A DNA stretch of 64,000 nt, from positions 1 through 64,000 of the forward strand of contig NZ_WKKH01000027.1 in NCBI RefSeq assembly GCF_009674725.1, read 5' to 3'. Positions 26,213-34,462 of the stretch are shown here, piece by piece. Position 1 is the first letter of the stretch. Each line of letters opens with the position of its first letter. The notes beneath the pieces are model-generated. The model did not search any database and was not told the origin of the DNA. It worked only from the letters and a program-made list of their open reading frames with translations. The position numbers and the translations under genes were made by a program. This stretch comes from Pedobacter petrophilus. Its GTDB lineage: Bacteria > Bacteroidota > Bacteroidia > Sphingobacteriales > Sphingobacteriaceae.

Positions 26213-27013
26213 ATGGAAGATAAAAAACACTTTGCATTAATTACCGGTGCAACCAGCGGAATTGGATATGAGCTGGCTAAACTTTTCGCAGCTGATGGCC
26301 ATAATCTAATTATCGTTTCCAGAAATGAAGATGATCTTGCTAAAACGGCAAAGTCTTTAACAGCAAATGGAATTGAAGTCATCACCATTGCAAAAGATCT
26401 TTTTGAGCCAAGGGGAGCTTACGAAGTTTTTGAAGAAGTTTCCAATTGGGGCCATCAGATTGATGTATTGGTGAATGATGCTGGCCAGGGTAGTTATGGT
26501 AAATTTACAGAGACAGATCTGGAAAAAGATTTAAATATCATTCAGTTGAATATTTCTGCAACAGTAATTTTAACCAAACTATTCTTGCGTGAAATGGTAA
26601 AAAGGAATACCGGAAAAATCCTTAACCTCGCTTCTATTGCGGGCAAAGCACCCGGTCCGTACCAGGCTGTTTATCATGGAACGAAGGCTTTTGTCCACTC
26701 TTTTAGTGAAGCGATAAGATCTGAACTTGCCGATACAAACATTACGGTAACCTCACTTTTACCAGGGGCGACTGATACCGACTTTTTTAATAAGGCTGAC
26801 ATGCTGGACTCGAAAATCGTTCAGGAAGGTGATTTGGCCGATCCTGCACAAGTAGCGAAAGATGGATATGAGGCGCTGTTAGCTGGTCAGGATATGGTGA
26901 TTTCCGGCTTTAAGAATAAGGTGCAGGTAACAATGGGAAATGTAATCCCAGATAGTATTCAGGCAAATCAAATGAAAAAAATGCAAGAACCAGTCGATCA
27001 AAAGAAAGACTAA
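26213..27013 (+). CDS. Short-chain dehydrogenase/reductase (DltE/classical SDR)
   Basis: 266 residues with the NAD(P) motif TGATSGIG, the NNAG-equivalent VNDAGQG, and the catalytic Ser-Tyr-Lys in LASIAGKAPGPYQAVYHGTK (YxxxK is YHGTK). An Arg after the second strand (IVSRN) suggests NADP preference. The substrate is unknown. It is preceded closely by the acidic small protein and ends before a bidirectional terminator. The C-terminus is polar (MKKMQEPVDQKKD). Confidence 0.9.
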   Translation: MEDKKHFALITGATSGIGYELAKLFAADGHNLIIVSRNEDDLAKTAKSLTANGIEVITIAKDLFEPRGAYEVFEEVSNWGHQIDVLVNDAGQGSYGKFTETDLEKDLNIIQLNISATVILTKLFLREMVKRNTGKILNLASIAGKAPGPYQAVYHGTKAFVHSFSEAIRSELADTNITVTSLLPGATDTDFFNKADMLDSKIVQEGDLADPAQVAKDGYEALLAGQDMVISGFKNKVQVTMGNVIPDSIQANQMKKMQEPVDQKKD

Positions 27014-27041
27014 AAATTTAAAATAAAATTATACCAATAAC

Positions 27042-27075
27042 AAAAAATCCTGCTGAATATCAACAGGATTTTTTT
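27042..27075. terminator. Bidirectional intrinsic terminator
   Basis: AAAAAATCCTG (27042-27052) pairs with CAGGATTTTTT (from 27064) around an 11-base loop, with A- and T-runs on both sides. It separates the convergent SDR and 202-residue protein genes. Confidence 0.8.
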
Positions 27076-27111
27076 GTTATGGCAATTCATTTTTTCCAAT
27101 GTCTTCCTTAT

Positions 27112-27720
27112 TTACTCAGGTGCCATTATCCCTTGTACCAATAACTTCCATTGTGGATAAGACAAGCCTAACTTAGCAGCACCGCCTACCAACATATTTC
27201 GTCCGTTATCGATTATACTTTCGGTATCTGTGTTTGCCATTTCGTTTCTTCCATGCTCTTCGGCACTCACCACGACTTGCTTTCTACGCACAATAAACGT
27301 TGATGTAGCATCCGCTTTGAGAAAATGCGCCGTCGAATCTTCTTCAGCCAAAGGCTTTGCACTCGGGCGAACCCTAATGGATATAAGCTCTTCTTCACCG
27401 TCAGTTACATGTGCAATTTCTTCAATTTTCACCCAGTCAAAACCATCTCCGGATCTTGGCCCCGGTCCAGGAATATCAATCCTGATATAGTCTCCCTCCT
27501 GCCCACTTCGACTTACTTCGGCTCCGTGTTGATCAAAAAGCCTGAAGCTAGACATACCAGCTATATTGCCCCAATCATTAATATTTAATAAGCGTCTGCA
27601 GGCCGTTGCGAAAAAATCTGCTGCTTCTGTCATTGTTCCAAAAGTACGGCTTTCTACTGCATCGATCTCACTACCCTTCCGCTGTTCCGGAATTGGATTA
27701 TAGTTCTCTTTTGCTTCCAT
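27112..27720 (-). CDS. Hypothetical cytosolic protein
   Basis: 202 residues with no signal peptide or membrane segment. The central part alternates short beta strands (GDYIRIDIPGPGPRSGDGF, DWVKIEEIAHVTDG, ELISIRVRPSAKP, STFIVRRKQVVVSAEEHG). The C-terminal part is helical and ends GLSYPQWKLLVQGIMAPE. The composition looks like a normal coding gene, and it has a private terminator. I do not recognise the family. Its neighbours (DUF892, SDRs, acidic proteins) suggest an accessory or stress setting only. Confidence 0.7.
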   Translation of the reverse strand: MEAKENYNPIPEQRKGSEIDAVESRTFGTMTEAADFFATACRRLLNINDWGNIAGMSSFRLFDQHGAEVSRSGQEGDYIRIDIPGPGPRSGDGFDWVKIEEIAHVTDGEEELISIRVRPSAKPLAEEDSTAHFLKADATSTFIVRRKQVVVSAEEHGRNEMANTDTESIIDNGRNMLVGGAAKLGLSYPQWKLLVQGIMAPE

Positions 27721-27898
27721 TCTTAAAAGTTTTACACTGTATGTTTATAAAACCAGTATCAATTTTAAAAGTTTAATATTTCCGAAAACATCCCTGTATT
27801 TCTTAAGTTGAGGTTAGTGAAGCAGAATGCTGAAATACTTAAAACTTTATGTAAAAAGGAAAGGTTATTAAGATACATTAACCAAATTAAAAAACAAT

Positions 27899-28462
27899 AT
27901 GGCAACGACAAAAGCAACAGGCAAAAAAGTGCCAAGCAAAAAAAAAGAAGCTAAAACCGGCAAAATGGAAAATTCAGAATTTCACGAATTTTTTGTTGAT
28001 GAATTGAAGGATATTTATTGGGCGGAAAAACACTTAGTAAAGGCCCTTCCAAAAATGAAAAAAGCGGCAACCAGTGAGGAACTTGCAGCTGCATTTGAAA
28101 AACATACTCAGGAAACGCAACAACACATCGAAACGCTCGAGCAAGTGTTTGAATTGTTAGGAGAAAAAGCATCTGCTAAAAAATGTGATGCCATGGCAGG
28201 ACTTTTAGAAGAAGCTGAAGGCATTATTTCTGATACCGATCAGGGAACAATGATCCGCGACGCGGGATTGATTTTAGCAGCTCAAAAAGTAGAACACTAT
28301 GAAATAGCAACCTATGGAACCCTGAAAGTTTTTGCAGAAAACATGGGCCACCAGGAGGTAGCAGATTTATTGAATCAGACATTGGAGAATGAAAAAGATA
28401 CCGATGTGGCACTTACTGAAATTGCAGTAAATTCTATAAATGCAGAAGCGGCTGAAGAATAA
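27899..28462 (+). CDS. DUF892/YciE-like ferritin-like protein
   Basis: 187 residues. A basic, lysine-rich N-terminal tail (about 1-22) precedes the ferritin-like four-helix domain: FFVDELKDIYWAEKHLVKAL, FEKHTQETQQHIETLEQVFE, IRDAGLILAAQKVEHYEIAT and LLNQTLENEKDTD. The E, H and E-x-x-H residues expected to bind two metals are present. Relatives are induced by osmotic, starvation or oxidative stress. The basic tail could bind nucleic acid (inference). It is monocistronic, with a strong terminator. Confidence 0.92.
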   Translation: MATTKATGKKVPSKKKEAKTGKMENSEFHEFFVDELKDIYWAEKHLVKALPKMKKAATSEELAAAFEKHTQETQQHIETLEQVFELLGEKASAKKCDAMAGLLEEAEGIISDTDQGTMIRDAGLILAAQKVEHYEIATYGTLKVFAENMGHQEVADLLNQTLENEKDTDVALTEIAVNSINAEAAEE

Positions 28463-28483
28463 TTTTCACCCTGCTTTTTTCAA

Positions 28484-28520
28484 ACAAAAATGGCATTCTG
28501 AAGAGGAATGCCATTTTTGT
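28484..28520. terminator. Bidirectional intrinsic terminator
   Basis: A perfect 15-bp stem (28484-28498 with 28506-28520; core ATGGCATTC/GAATGCCAT) with a seven-base loop lies between the convergent DUF892 and SDR genes. Confidence 0.88.
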
Positions 28521-28538
28521 TTATTACCTTTTTTAAAA

Positions 28539-29504
28539 TCACTTGCCAAAAATTTTCACCAGCGCAAGTACAGCCAACGAGGCAGCAACGCCTGCAATAT
28601 ATTTTCGGTGTGCTTTTGGTTTACCTGGAATGCCCCAGCCACCATGCACTGCATTGCCATAGGCAACAGGTGTAAAGATATTTCCATTCGTGGTGGAAAT
28701 CGGATCTGCCCTTTTTAAGTAGCCCTTAATCACCATACCAGCGATAAATTGTGTAAGTGTAGGAAAAATCCCGGCAGCACCTCGCAGTAAAACAGATACG
28801 CTACCAACCATTTGTTCCTTTTTCGGATGATCAGCTAACTTAACGATGGCCTGGGCAAGCCGTTCAGGATCGTAAACCGGCGGGGCTGGCTTGAGGTGTT
28901 TACCGGTATAATTGGCGGCATGCTGGATACCGGGACTATCTAAGAAAGCTGGAAATGCATCACACACAAAAATGTTTGGATACCCGGCAAGCTCTGCCTT
29001 CAATGCCTGGCTAAAGCCACGCAAGCCAAATTTACTTGCAGAATATGCAGCGCCCATTGGTACGGCTAAAAAACCACCTATAGAAATATTGTTAATTAAA
29101 ATCCCTTTCCCCTGCTTTTTAAAATACGGTAAAACGGCGTGTGCCCCATGCATGTATCCCAGCAGATTCGTTTTTATCACCTGCGCAGACACTTCCATTG
29201 GGGTTTCATCATAAGCGCCAATGGCAAGTACACCTGCATTGTTTACCCATACATCTATACCACCGCCAAATTCATCAGCTGTTGCTGCCAGATTGAGCAT
29301 GGCATGGTAATCGGTTACGTCAATTTCCCGATATTTTACTTCAGCGCCAAAGATCCGGCATTCATCTGCCACTTCCTCCAGAACCGTTAAGTTTCTCGAA
29401 GCCAGAACTAACCGGTCTCCCCTACGGGCAAATTGCAGCGCGATTGCCCTACCTGCTCCACTCGAAGCGCCAGTGATAACAACTGTTCGTTTTTTAATCT
29501 CCAT
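28539..29504 (-). CDS. Short-chain dehydrogenase with C-terminal membrane anchor
   Basis: 321 residues. The SDR core has TGASSGAG, VNNAGVL, a serine in NNISIGG and YSASK as the YxxxK motif. An extension after residue about 230 ends in a short hydrophobic helix (KYIAGVAASLAVLALVKIFGK) that could anchor the enzyme in the inner membrane. The arrangement SDR plus C-terminal tail is common in bacterial oxidoreductases of unknown substrate. It is separated by 43 bases from the upstream PRISE-like gene on the same strand, so they may be co-transcribed. Confidence 0.88.
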   Translation of the reverse strand: MEIKKRTVVITGASSGAGRAIALQFARRGDRLVLASRNLTVLEEVADECRIFGAEVKYREIDVTDYHAMLNLAATADEFGGGIDVWVNNAGVLAIGAYDETPMEVSAQVIKTNLLGYMHGAHAVLPYFKKQGKGILINNISIGGFLAVPMGAAYSASKFGLRGFSQALKAELAGYPNIFVCDAFPAFLDSPGIQHAANYTGKHLKPAPPVYDPERLAQAIVKLADHPKKEQMVGSVSVLLRGAAGIFPTLTQFIAGMVIKGYLKRADPISTTNGNIFTPVAYGNAVHGGWGIPGKPKAHRKYIAGVAASLAVLALVKIFGK

Positions 29505-29547
29505 ACTAAAGTAACCCGCTTTCGAAATGGATTGTTTTCAAAGCTTT

Positions 29548-30603
29548 TTACGGAATGATTTTCTTGCTTTTTAATTCATCGAACAATGTGTAAAACATTT
29601 GTTCGGTATCAATAAATTCATGAAAACCAAGACGCCTCGCTTTGCCGGCATCTGAGAAAAAATCATAATCCCAGGAAAATACAAAGTCGGCAAACGCCCA
29701 CGAAGAAAGCTGCTCGTAAGCATGTAGGTTAAGATTATTCTTTTTCTGAATTTCAGCCCATAACGTTGCTTTATCCGCCATCACCGTCTGCAATGGCAAT
29801 GTTAAAGGCGGTGCCACTTCCATATCAAAATAGCCGGCAATTTTAGGCCAAAGGTCGTTCCAGCGAATTAAGTCCCCATTGGTAATATTGAAAGCCTGAT
29901 TGGCACACTCCGGATTAGTGGCCGCCCAAACAGTCGCCTTTGCTAAAAGACCAGCATCGGTAATGTCTAACAATTTATCGTATGCACCCGGTTTTCCCGG
30001 AAAACGAAGCGGGAGCCCAAGTGCCTTTGAAATGGTTGCATACAAGGCTATTGCAAGCACCAAGTTCATGGGATTACCTAAAGCAGTGCCACCTACTACA
30101 GATGGGCGCAAGGCAGACCAAGTCCAGGTTTTTCCCACCTGCTGCTGCGCTAAAAACTGCTGCTGATCTATGTTAAATTCTGGCGGCATATGTCCGCCAT
30201 CCGTTTCTTTTGCCGGTGTTTTAAACGGACCTAAATGCGCACCATATACTTTATAACCCTGCATTAAACTAACATGAACGAGCCCTTTAGCAACTTGCTC
30301 TATCGTATTCACCACGTTGACCAGCATTGCCAGATTAGGCGCAACCAGTTCAGCCCAAGTAGCTTTGTGTTGATAGGCTGCAAAAAAAATATGTGTCACG
30401 GTTGTGAGCTCGTTGAGTTTCCACGCATAATCATCTTCAGCTAAAAGATCCACTGCAATGTAAGTGGTACGATGTGTATTTTCCCTTCCGCGACGAGACA
30501 GGCCGATAATGTTCCAGTCTTCGAGACTTTCTAAATGATTAATCAGGTTGCTGCCGATTACACCATTCGCACCCACAACGAGTGCAGTTTTTTTTGGTTT
30601 CAT
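29548..30603 (-). CDS. PRISE-like SDR (NAD-dependent epimerase family), variant active site
   Basis: About 351 residues; Rossmann start ALVVGANGVIGSNLINHL and NADP-type SRRGRENTHR. It aligns throughout with the second PRISE-like protein at 32301-33368 (ALRPSVVGGTALGNPMNLVLAIALYATI; QAFNITNGDLIRWNDLWPKI). PRISE enzymes (progesterone 5-beta-reductase/iridoid synthase-like) use Lys in the HxxGPFE region and Tyr in an NFYY motif. Here the Lys region survives as QGYKVYGAHLGPFK, but the NFYY position reads EFNIDQQQF with no Tyr. Activity may thus differ. The ATG at 30603 is chosen over a TTG two codons earlier. It is divergent from the broken AraC gene, which may once have regulated it. Confidence 0.85.
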   Translation of the reverse strand: MKPKKTALVVGANGVIGSNLINHLESLEDWNIIGLSRRGRENTHRTTYIAVDLLAEDDYAWKLNELTTVTHIFFAAYQHKATWAELVAPNLAMLVNVVNTIEQVAKGLVHVSLMQGYKVYGAHLGPFKTPAKETDGGHMPPEFNIDQQQFLAQQQVGKTWTWSALRPSVVGGTALGNPMNLVLAIALYATISKALGLPLRFPGKPGAYDKLLDITDAGLLAKATVWAATNPECANQAFNITNGDLIRWNDLWPKIAGYFDMEVAPPLTLPLQTVMADKATLWAEIQKKNNLNLHAYEQLSSWAFADFVFSWDYDFFSDAGKARRLGFHEFIDTEQMFYTLFDELKSKKIIP

Positions 30604-30702
30604 ATTCAATTGGATTTTATCTTCAATTTATTTACCAATCAAAGGTGCGGCGAAAACTATCGTTGCGTTTTGTATTAAACTATGATAAATTTGTAAATAG
30701 CT

Positions 30703-31491
30703 ATGATAAAAAGATACAGGCAATTTCAACCCTTCAGCATTTCAGATTTTGAAGTTACAGCATGGTCACATCCGGTGCATAAGCACAACCACTACTAAAT
30801 TATTTACATTAAACATGGCTCAGGCACCCATTTCATTAATTCTGCAGCTATTAATTATGCCGGAGGCGAAGTCTTTCTGATTGGCCCGGAGGATGAACAC
30901 TACTTTGAGGTTACAGAAAGCACACGTTTTATATACCTTAAGTTTACGAATCTATATCTTTATCAGGAAGTGGAAAGCAATAATCCGGGTCTCCGGCATC
31001 TGGAATATCTGGTTAAAAGCAGAGAAACCCATTCATCCGCTTTCGTTTTGGAAGCAAATGATCAGCTCATCATCGGTACGTTGTTCGATGCCATTCTTGC
31101 TTTAAAAAATGATCTGCTCAAAAATGAACATATCATTTGGATGCAAACTTTAAGTATCGCCCATGTATTACAGCGGAACATGCCGGAAATAAAATCCAAC
31201 CAATACCATAGTGCTGACTTGCAGGCTGTGTTTTGCTACATCCATAAAAATATTTATCAACCGGCAATGCTCAAAGCCGATGTGATGTCGGCGCAATTCA
31301 ACCTGACTAAAGATTATATCGGACCTTATTTTAAACGCAATACCGGATCCACACTTCGCGAATACATTAACGCTTACCGAACGCAGTTAATTAAAGAAAG
31401 GATTGCCAGCGGAAGATTTGGTTTAAAACAAATTGCATCAGAATTTGGACTCACCGATGAAAGCCATCTGAGTAAATTATTAAAAAAATAA
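30703..31491 (+). pseudogene. AraC-family regulator interrupted by one in-frame stop codon
   Basis: Reading from the ATG at 30703 gives a normal AraC cupin start (MIKRYRQFQPFSISDFEV, HPVHKHNHY), then TAA at 30796-30798, then the same frame continues without break (IIYIKHGSGTHFINSAAINY, GEVFLIGPEDEHYF) to a C-terminal helix-turn-helix (LREYINAYRTQLIKERIAS, LKQIASEFGLTDESHLSKLL). Family members usually have Glu where the stop lies (HNxYEIIYI), so a single GAA-to-TAA change explains the break. No other frameshift is seen over about 262 codons. The only in-frame restarts, such as the GTG at 30970, would lack most of the sensor domain. Either a recent pseudogene or a sequencing error. Confidence 0.85.
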
Positions 31492-31511
31492 TCCACACCA
31501 TTATGCTCCAT

Positions 31512-32093
31512 TTATTTTCTGAAGGCCAGATTCTTTTTTATACGGCTAAGTGTTTCCGGAGCGATGCCCAGGTAGGATGCGATCAGGTTCTGAGGAATTC
31601 GCGCTGTGATTTTTGAATTTGATTCAATTAATTCCAGATATTTTTCTTCCGCAGTATGGGTAATGGAACTCATCAATCGACGCTCTTTGGTTACTAAGCT
31701 ATTTTGATAGAGGATTCTGAAATACCGGTCCATCACCGGTATTGCAAGCGTTAGTGCATCATAATCAGCCAGAGAAATCAGCAGTACTTCACAATCTTCA
31801 ATAGCCTCGATATTAAACACAGCAGGTTCGGCAGACAGGAAACTGTTGAAATCAGAAATCCACCAACCTTCCCATCCAAACAGATTCACATGTTCGGCAC
31901 CCTTACCATCAATATTATAAGTTCTCAATAAGCCTTTACTTACAAAAGCAAGGTGTTTACAAACATCTCCTTCCTGTAAAAGATATTGCCTTTTTTTAAG
32001 TTTTTTGGGACTAAAAAAATGAGGTATAGCGTCTTTGTCGGCTGCTGTAAGCGAAACTTTTTCCTGAATATGGCTGAAGAGTAATTCGAACAT
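31512..32093 (-). CDS. Crp/Fnr-family transcription regulator
   Basis: About 193 residues from MFELLFSHIQ. The cyclic-nucleotide-binding beta-roll is at about 25-120 (KKRQYLLQEGDVCKHLAFVSKGLLRTY; WWISDFNSFLSAEPA), followed by the dimer helix and a short HTH (TARIPQNLIASYLGIAPETLSRIKK). It lacks the Fnr cysteines and the arginine-serine pair of classic cAMP-binding Crp, like many Bacteroidota Crp-like regulators of unknown ligand. It is divergent from the PRISE-like gene at 32301 and may control it. Confidence 0.88.
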   Translation of the reverse strand: MFELLFSHIQEKVSLTAADKDAIPHFFSPKKLKKRQYLLQEGDVCKHLAFVSKGLLRTYNIDGKGAEHVNLFGWEGWWISDFNSFLSAEPAVFNIEAIEDCEVLLISLADYDALTLAIPVMDRYFRILYQNSLVTKERRLMSSITHTAEEKYLELIESNSKITARIPQNLIASYLGIAPETLSRIKKNLAFRK

Positions 32094-32158
32094 AGGTAAT
32101 CTGATTAGTGCAAAGATAATTTTCATTGGCGCAATATCCTACGTTGTTTTCATGAAAA

Positions 32159-32180
32159 ACCCTTGATGCAAATCAAGGGT
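32159..32180. promoter_or_regulatory. Hairpin in the Crp/PRISE divergent region
   Basis: A perfect 9-bp inverted repeat, ACCCTTGAT (32159-32167) and ATCAAGGGT (32172-32180), has a GCAA loop and no T-run, so it looks more like a protein-binding site than a terminator. Confidence 0.35.
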
Positions 32181-32221
32181 ATTATTTGATACAGGTCAAC
32201 ACTTAAAAACCGGTATCACTT

Positions 32222-32277
32222 TAAATTTGTGCTGGAATGAATACTCATTAGTTGATGAACGATTTCGAAATCGTTCA
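32222..32277 (+). promoter_or_regulatory. Promoter -7 box and 22-bp perfect palindrome upstream of the PRISE-like gene
   Basis: TAAATTTG at 32222-32229 fits the Bacteroidota -7 consensus. Downstream, 32256-32277 is a perfect 22-bp palindrome (arms TGAACGATTTC and GAAATCGTTCA) ending 23 bases before the ATG. It would lie in the early transcribed region, a good place for a repressor. The divergent Crp-type regulator is the nearest candidate. Confidence 0.55.
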
Positions 32278-32300
32278 GCTTCAAAATTAAAAATATCAAA

Positions 32301-33368
32301 ATGGAAAATATAGCTTTAGTAGTTGGTACGAGCGGCATCACAGGAAGTAACCTAGCCGAAAAACTGATTTCAAAAGGTTGGAAAACTTATGGACTTGCCC
32401 GTAACCCAGACATCAATGTTAACGGCCTTGACCCTGTTGCCGCAGATTTATTAAATATCGACAGCCTTAGAACTGCGTTGACAGATGTAAAACCTACCCA
32501 TGTTTACATCACCACCTGGATGCGGAATGACACTGAAGCAGAAAACATTCGCGTAAATGGATTAATGGTTCGTAATATCCTTGATGTTTTATCAGAAAAG
32601 AAAACGGTACAGCATGTGGCGTTGGTTACCGGCTTAAAACATTATTTAGGTCCGTTTGAAGCTTACGCATCAGCAGGTTTTCTACCAGAAACGCCCTTAC
32701 GCGAAGAACACCCTCGATTAAATATAGAGAATTTCTACTACGCCCAGGAAGATGAAGTTTACACCGCAGCCCAGCGGGATGGTTTTAGCTGGAGCATCCA
32801 CAGGCCACATACGGTAATCGGAAAAGCTGTTGGAAACGCGATGAATATGGGAACAACGCTGGCTACTTACGCCACCATTTGCAAAGAAAATGGTCGGAAA
32901 TTTATTTGGCCAGGTTCGGCTGCACAATGGAATGGCCTGTCTGATGTGACTGATGCCCGCGTCCTTGCTGAGCACTTAATCTGGGCTTCGACTACTGAGG
33001 CTGCAAAAAATGAAGCATTTAATGTGGTAAACGGTGATGTTTTCAGATGGAGCAGGTTATGGCATAAAATAGCGGATTACTTTAAGGTAGAGGCTGTCGG
33101 ATTTGAGGGAGAAATTCATCCGCTGCAAAAAGAAATGGAACACGATGCCGATCTCTGGAAAGAAATTGCACAGAAATACGGACTTAAAGAAAACTCATTG
33201 AATAGACTGGCAAGTGCATGGCATACTGATCTCGATTTGGGCAGACCAATTGAAGTGATGACAAATATGGCAAAAAGCAGGAAGTTAGGCTTCACCGTTT
33301 TTCAAGATACAGAAGAGACCTTTTTTGAATTATTTGATCAGCTGCGCGAAGTAAAACTGATTCCTTAG
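32301..33368 (+). CDS. PRISE-like NAD(P)-dependent reductase
   Basis: 355 residues; Rossmann motif ALVVGTSGITGSNLAEKL. It keeps both PRISE active-site signatures: Lys in VTGLKHYLGPFEAY and Tyr in ENFYYAQEDEVY. The remaining family blocks are RPHTVIGKAVGNAMNMG and AFNVVNGDVFRWSRLW. Plant relatives reduce enones such as progesterone; bacterial substrates are largely unknown. It has its own operator-like palindrome and a strong terminator. It is likely the active member of the two paralogues in this island. Confidence 0.9.
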   Translation: MENIALVVGTSGITGSNLAEKLISKGWKTYGLARNPDINVNGLDPVAADLLNIDSLRTALTDVKPTHVYITTWMRNDTEAENIRVNGLMVRNILDVLSEKKTVQHVALVTGLKHYLGPFEAYASAGFLPETPLREEHPRLNIENFYYAQEDEVYTAAQRDGFSWSIHRPHTVIGKAVGNAMNMGTTLATYATICKENGRKFIWPGSAAQWNGLSDVTDARVLAEHLIWASTTEAAKNEAFNVVNGDVFRWSRLWHKIADYFKVEAVGFEGEIHPLQKEMEHDADLWKEIAQKYGLKENSLNRLASAWHTDLDLGRPIEVMTNMAKSRKLGFTVFQDTEETFFELFDQLREVKLIP

Positions 33369-33395
33369 TGATTAGTTACCAATTTTAATATGTTC

Positions 33396-33442
33396 AAAGT
33401 TACCAACTCTACAGGCAGCTTGCTTAGAGAGTTGGTAACTTT
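33396..33442. terminator. Bidirectional intrinsic terminator
   Basis: A perfect 15-bp stem, AAAGTTACCAACTCT (33396-33410) with AGAGTTGGTAACTTT (33428-33442) and a 17-base loop, lies between the PRISE-like gene and the 3' end of the tubulin/actin-like operon. Confidence 0.85.
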
Positions 33443-33469
33443 ATTCGAATATGAGAACCTTCTCGCTTT

Positions 33470-34459
33470 TTATAAAGATGTTTTGAATGACATAACTGCC
33501 CCATAGGCTGTGCCAGCCGAATTTACAGCGTAAGCACGAACATAATAGGTTGTTCCACTAGATAAACTGTTAAGTGTACCACCCGCAGCACCTATTCCCG
33601 AACCATTATTGGTATAACTGTTAGAAAAAATTGTGGGCAAAGAAGTACTGGACGAATAGCATAAACCCTTTGATATAATTGTCCCTCCACCATCTGCGGT
33701 TACTGTTGCAGAAATACTAGCAGCATTTCTGCTAATCGAATTTATGGATACCATACTTACTGTAGCCAGTTTTACGGCAACGGTGTTAAAACTAATTTGT
33801 TCGCCATAAGCCGTTCCAGCTTGGTTGGTGGCATATGCCCTGACATAATAGGTTGTTCCTGGATTGAGCGTATAAATATCTCCGGTAAATACACCTGTAC
33901 CACTTCCTGAAGCAATTTTGTTATTTAATATGGTTGGAGAAGTACTGGTACTCCAGCATAAACCACGGGTACTTACAAATCCGCCTCCCGCTGAGACTAC
34001 ATTTCCACTTCCTAGCGCCCCATTTAGCGTAACATTACCAACGCTATTGGTCACAACTGTCGCCAATTGATAATTAATAGTTTTAAACTGGATATTTTCA
34101 CTATAAAGAATTTCATACCTGGTTTGAAAGTAAGCCCTTAAATAATAATTCGTTCCTGGTATAAGCCCGGTAATTGTTTCGGATATAGATCCCGTTCCGG
34201 CACCAGTACCACGATTTAATGATGAAGTGGTTGGATTAACACTCGTTCCCCAGCAGATTCCCTTTTCGATCACATCGCTACTTTGACCGCCATCAATATT
34301 TGTATTGATCAGGGCACTTACCTGTGTAACGGATGATGCAATTGGTTTAGCAACAGTGATCATACTACTTTTCCCGATAGGTACAACCATTCCTTTTTCA
34401 CAGCCAGACACTAAACCAATAGCCAGGATGGTAACATATATTATATTTTGTATTTTCAT
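33470..34459 (-). CDS. Lipoprotein with three Fn3-like repeats; last gene of the tubulin/actin-like operon
   Basis: 329 residues with a lipoprotein signal (MKIQNIIYVTILAIGLVSGC; acceptor Cys20). The mature chain is three repeats of about 95 residues. Each has a GICWG/GLCWS/GLCYS strand followed by NPT or SPT, and ends GTxYYxRAYAxNxAGTAYG, as in fibronectin-III-like domains of Bacteroidota surface proteins. It starts three bases after the stop of the barrel-like protein gene, so it belongs to the operon. It is probably a surface-exposed lipoprotein partner of that protein (inference). Confidence 0.85.
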   Translation of the reverse strand: MKIQNIIYVTILAIGLVSGCEKGMVVPIGKSSMITVAKPIASSVTQVSALINTNIDGGQSSDVIEKGICWGTSVNPTTSSLNRGTGAGTGSISETITGLIPGTNYYLRAYFQTRYEILYSENIQFKTINYQLATVVTNSVGNVTLNGALGSGNVVSAGGGFVSTRGLCWSTSTSPTILNNKIASGSGTGVFTGDIYTLNPGTTYYVRAYATNQAGTAYGEQISFNTVAVKLATVSMVSINSISRNAASISATVTADGGGTIISKGLCYSSSTSLPTIFSNSYTNNGSGIGAAGGTLNSLSSGTTYYVRAYAVNSAGTAYGAVMSFKTSL

Positions 34460-34462
34460 TAT

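Noticed and set aside
30881..31105. 74-residue ORF overlapping the AraC pseudogene in another frame
   Set aside because: The AraC reading frame explains the sequence on both sides of the stop; this frame has no family resemblance.
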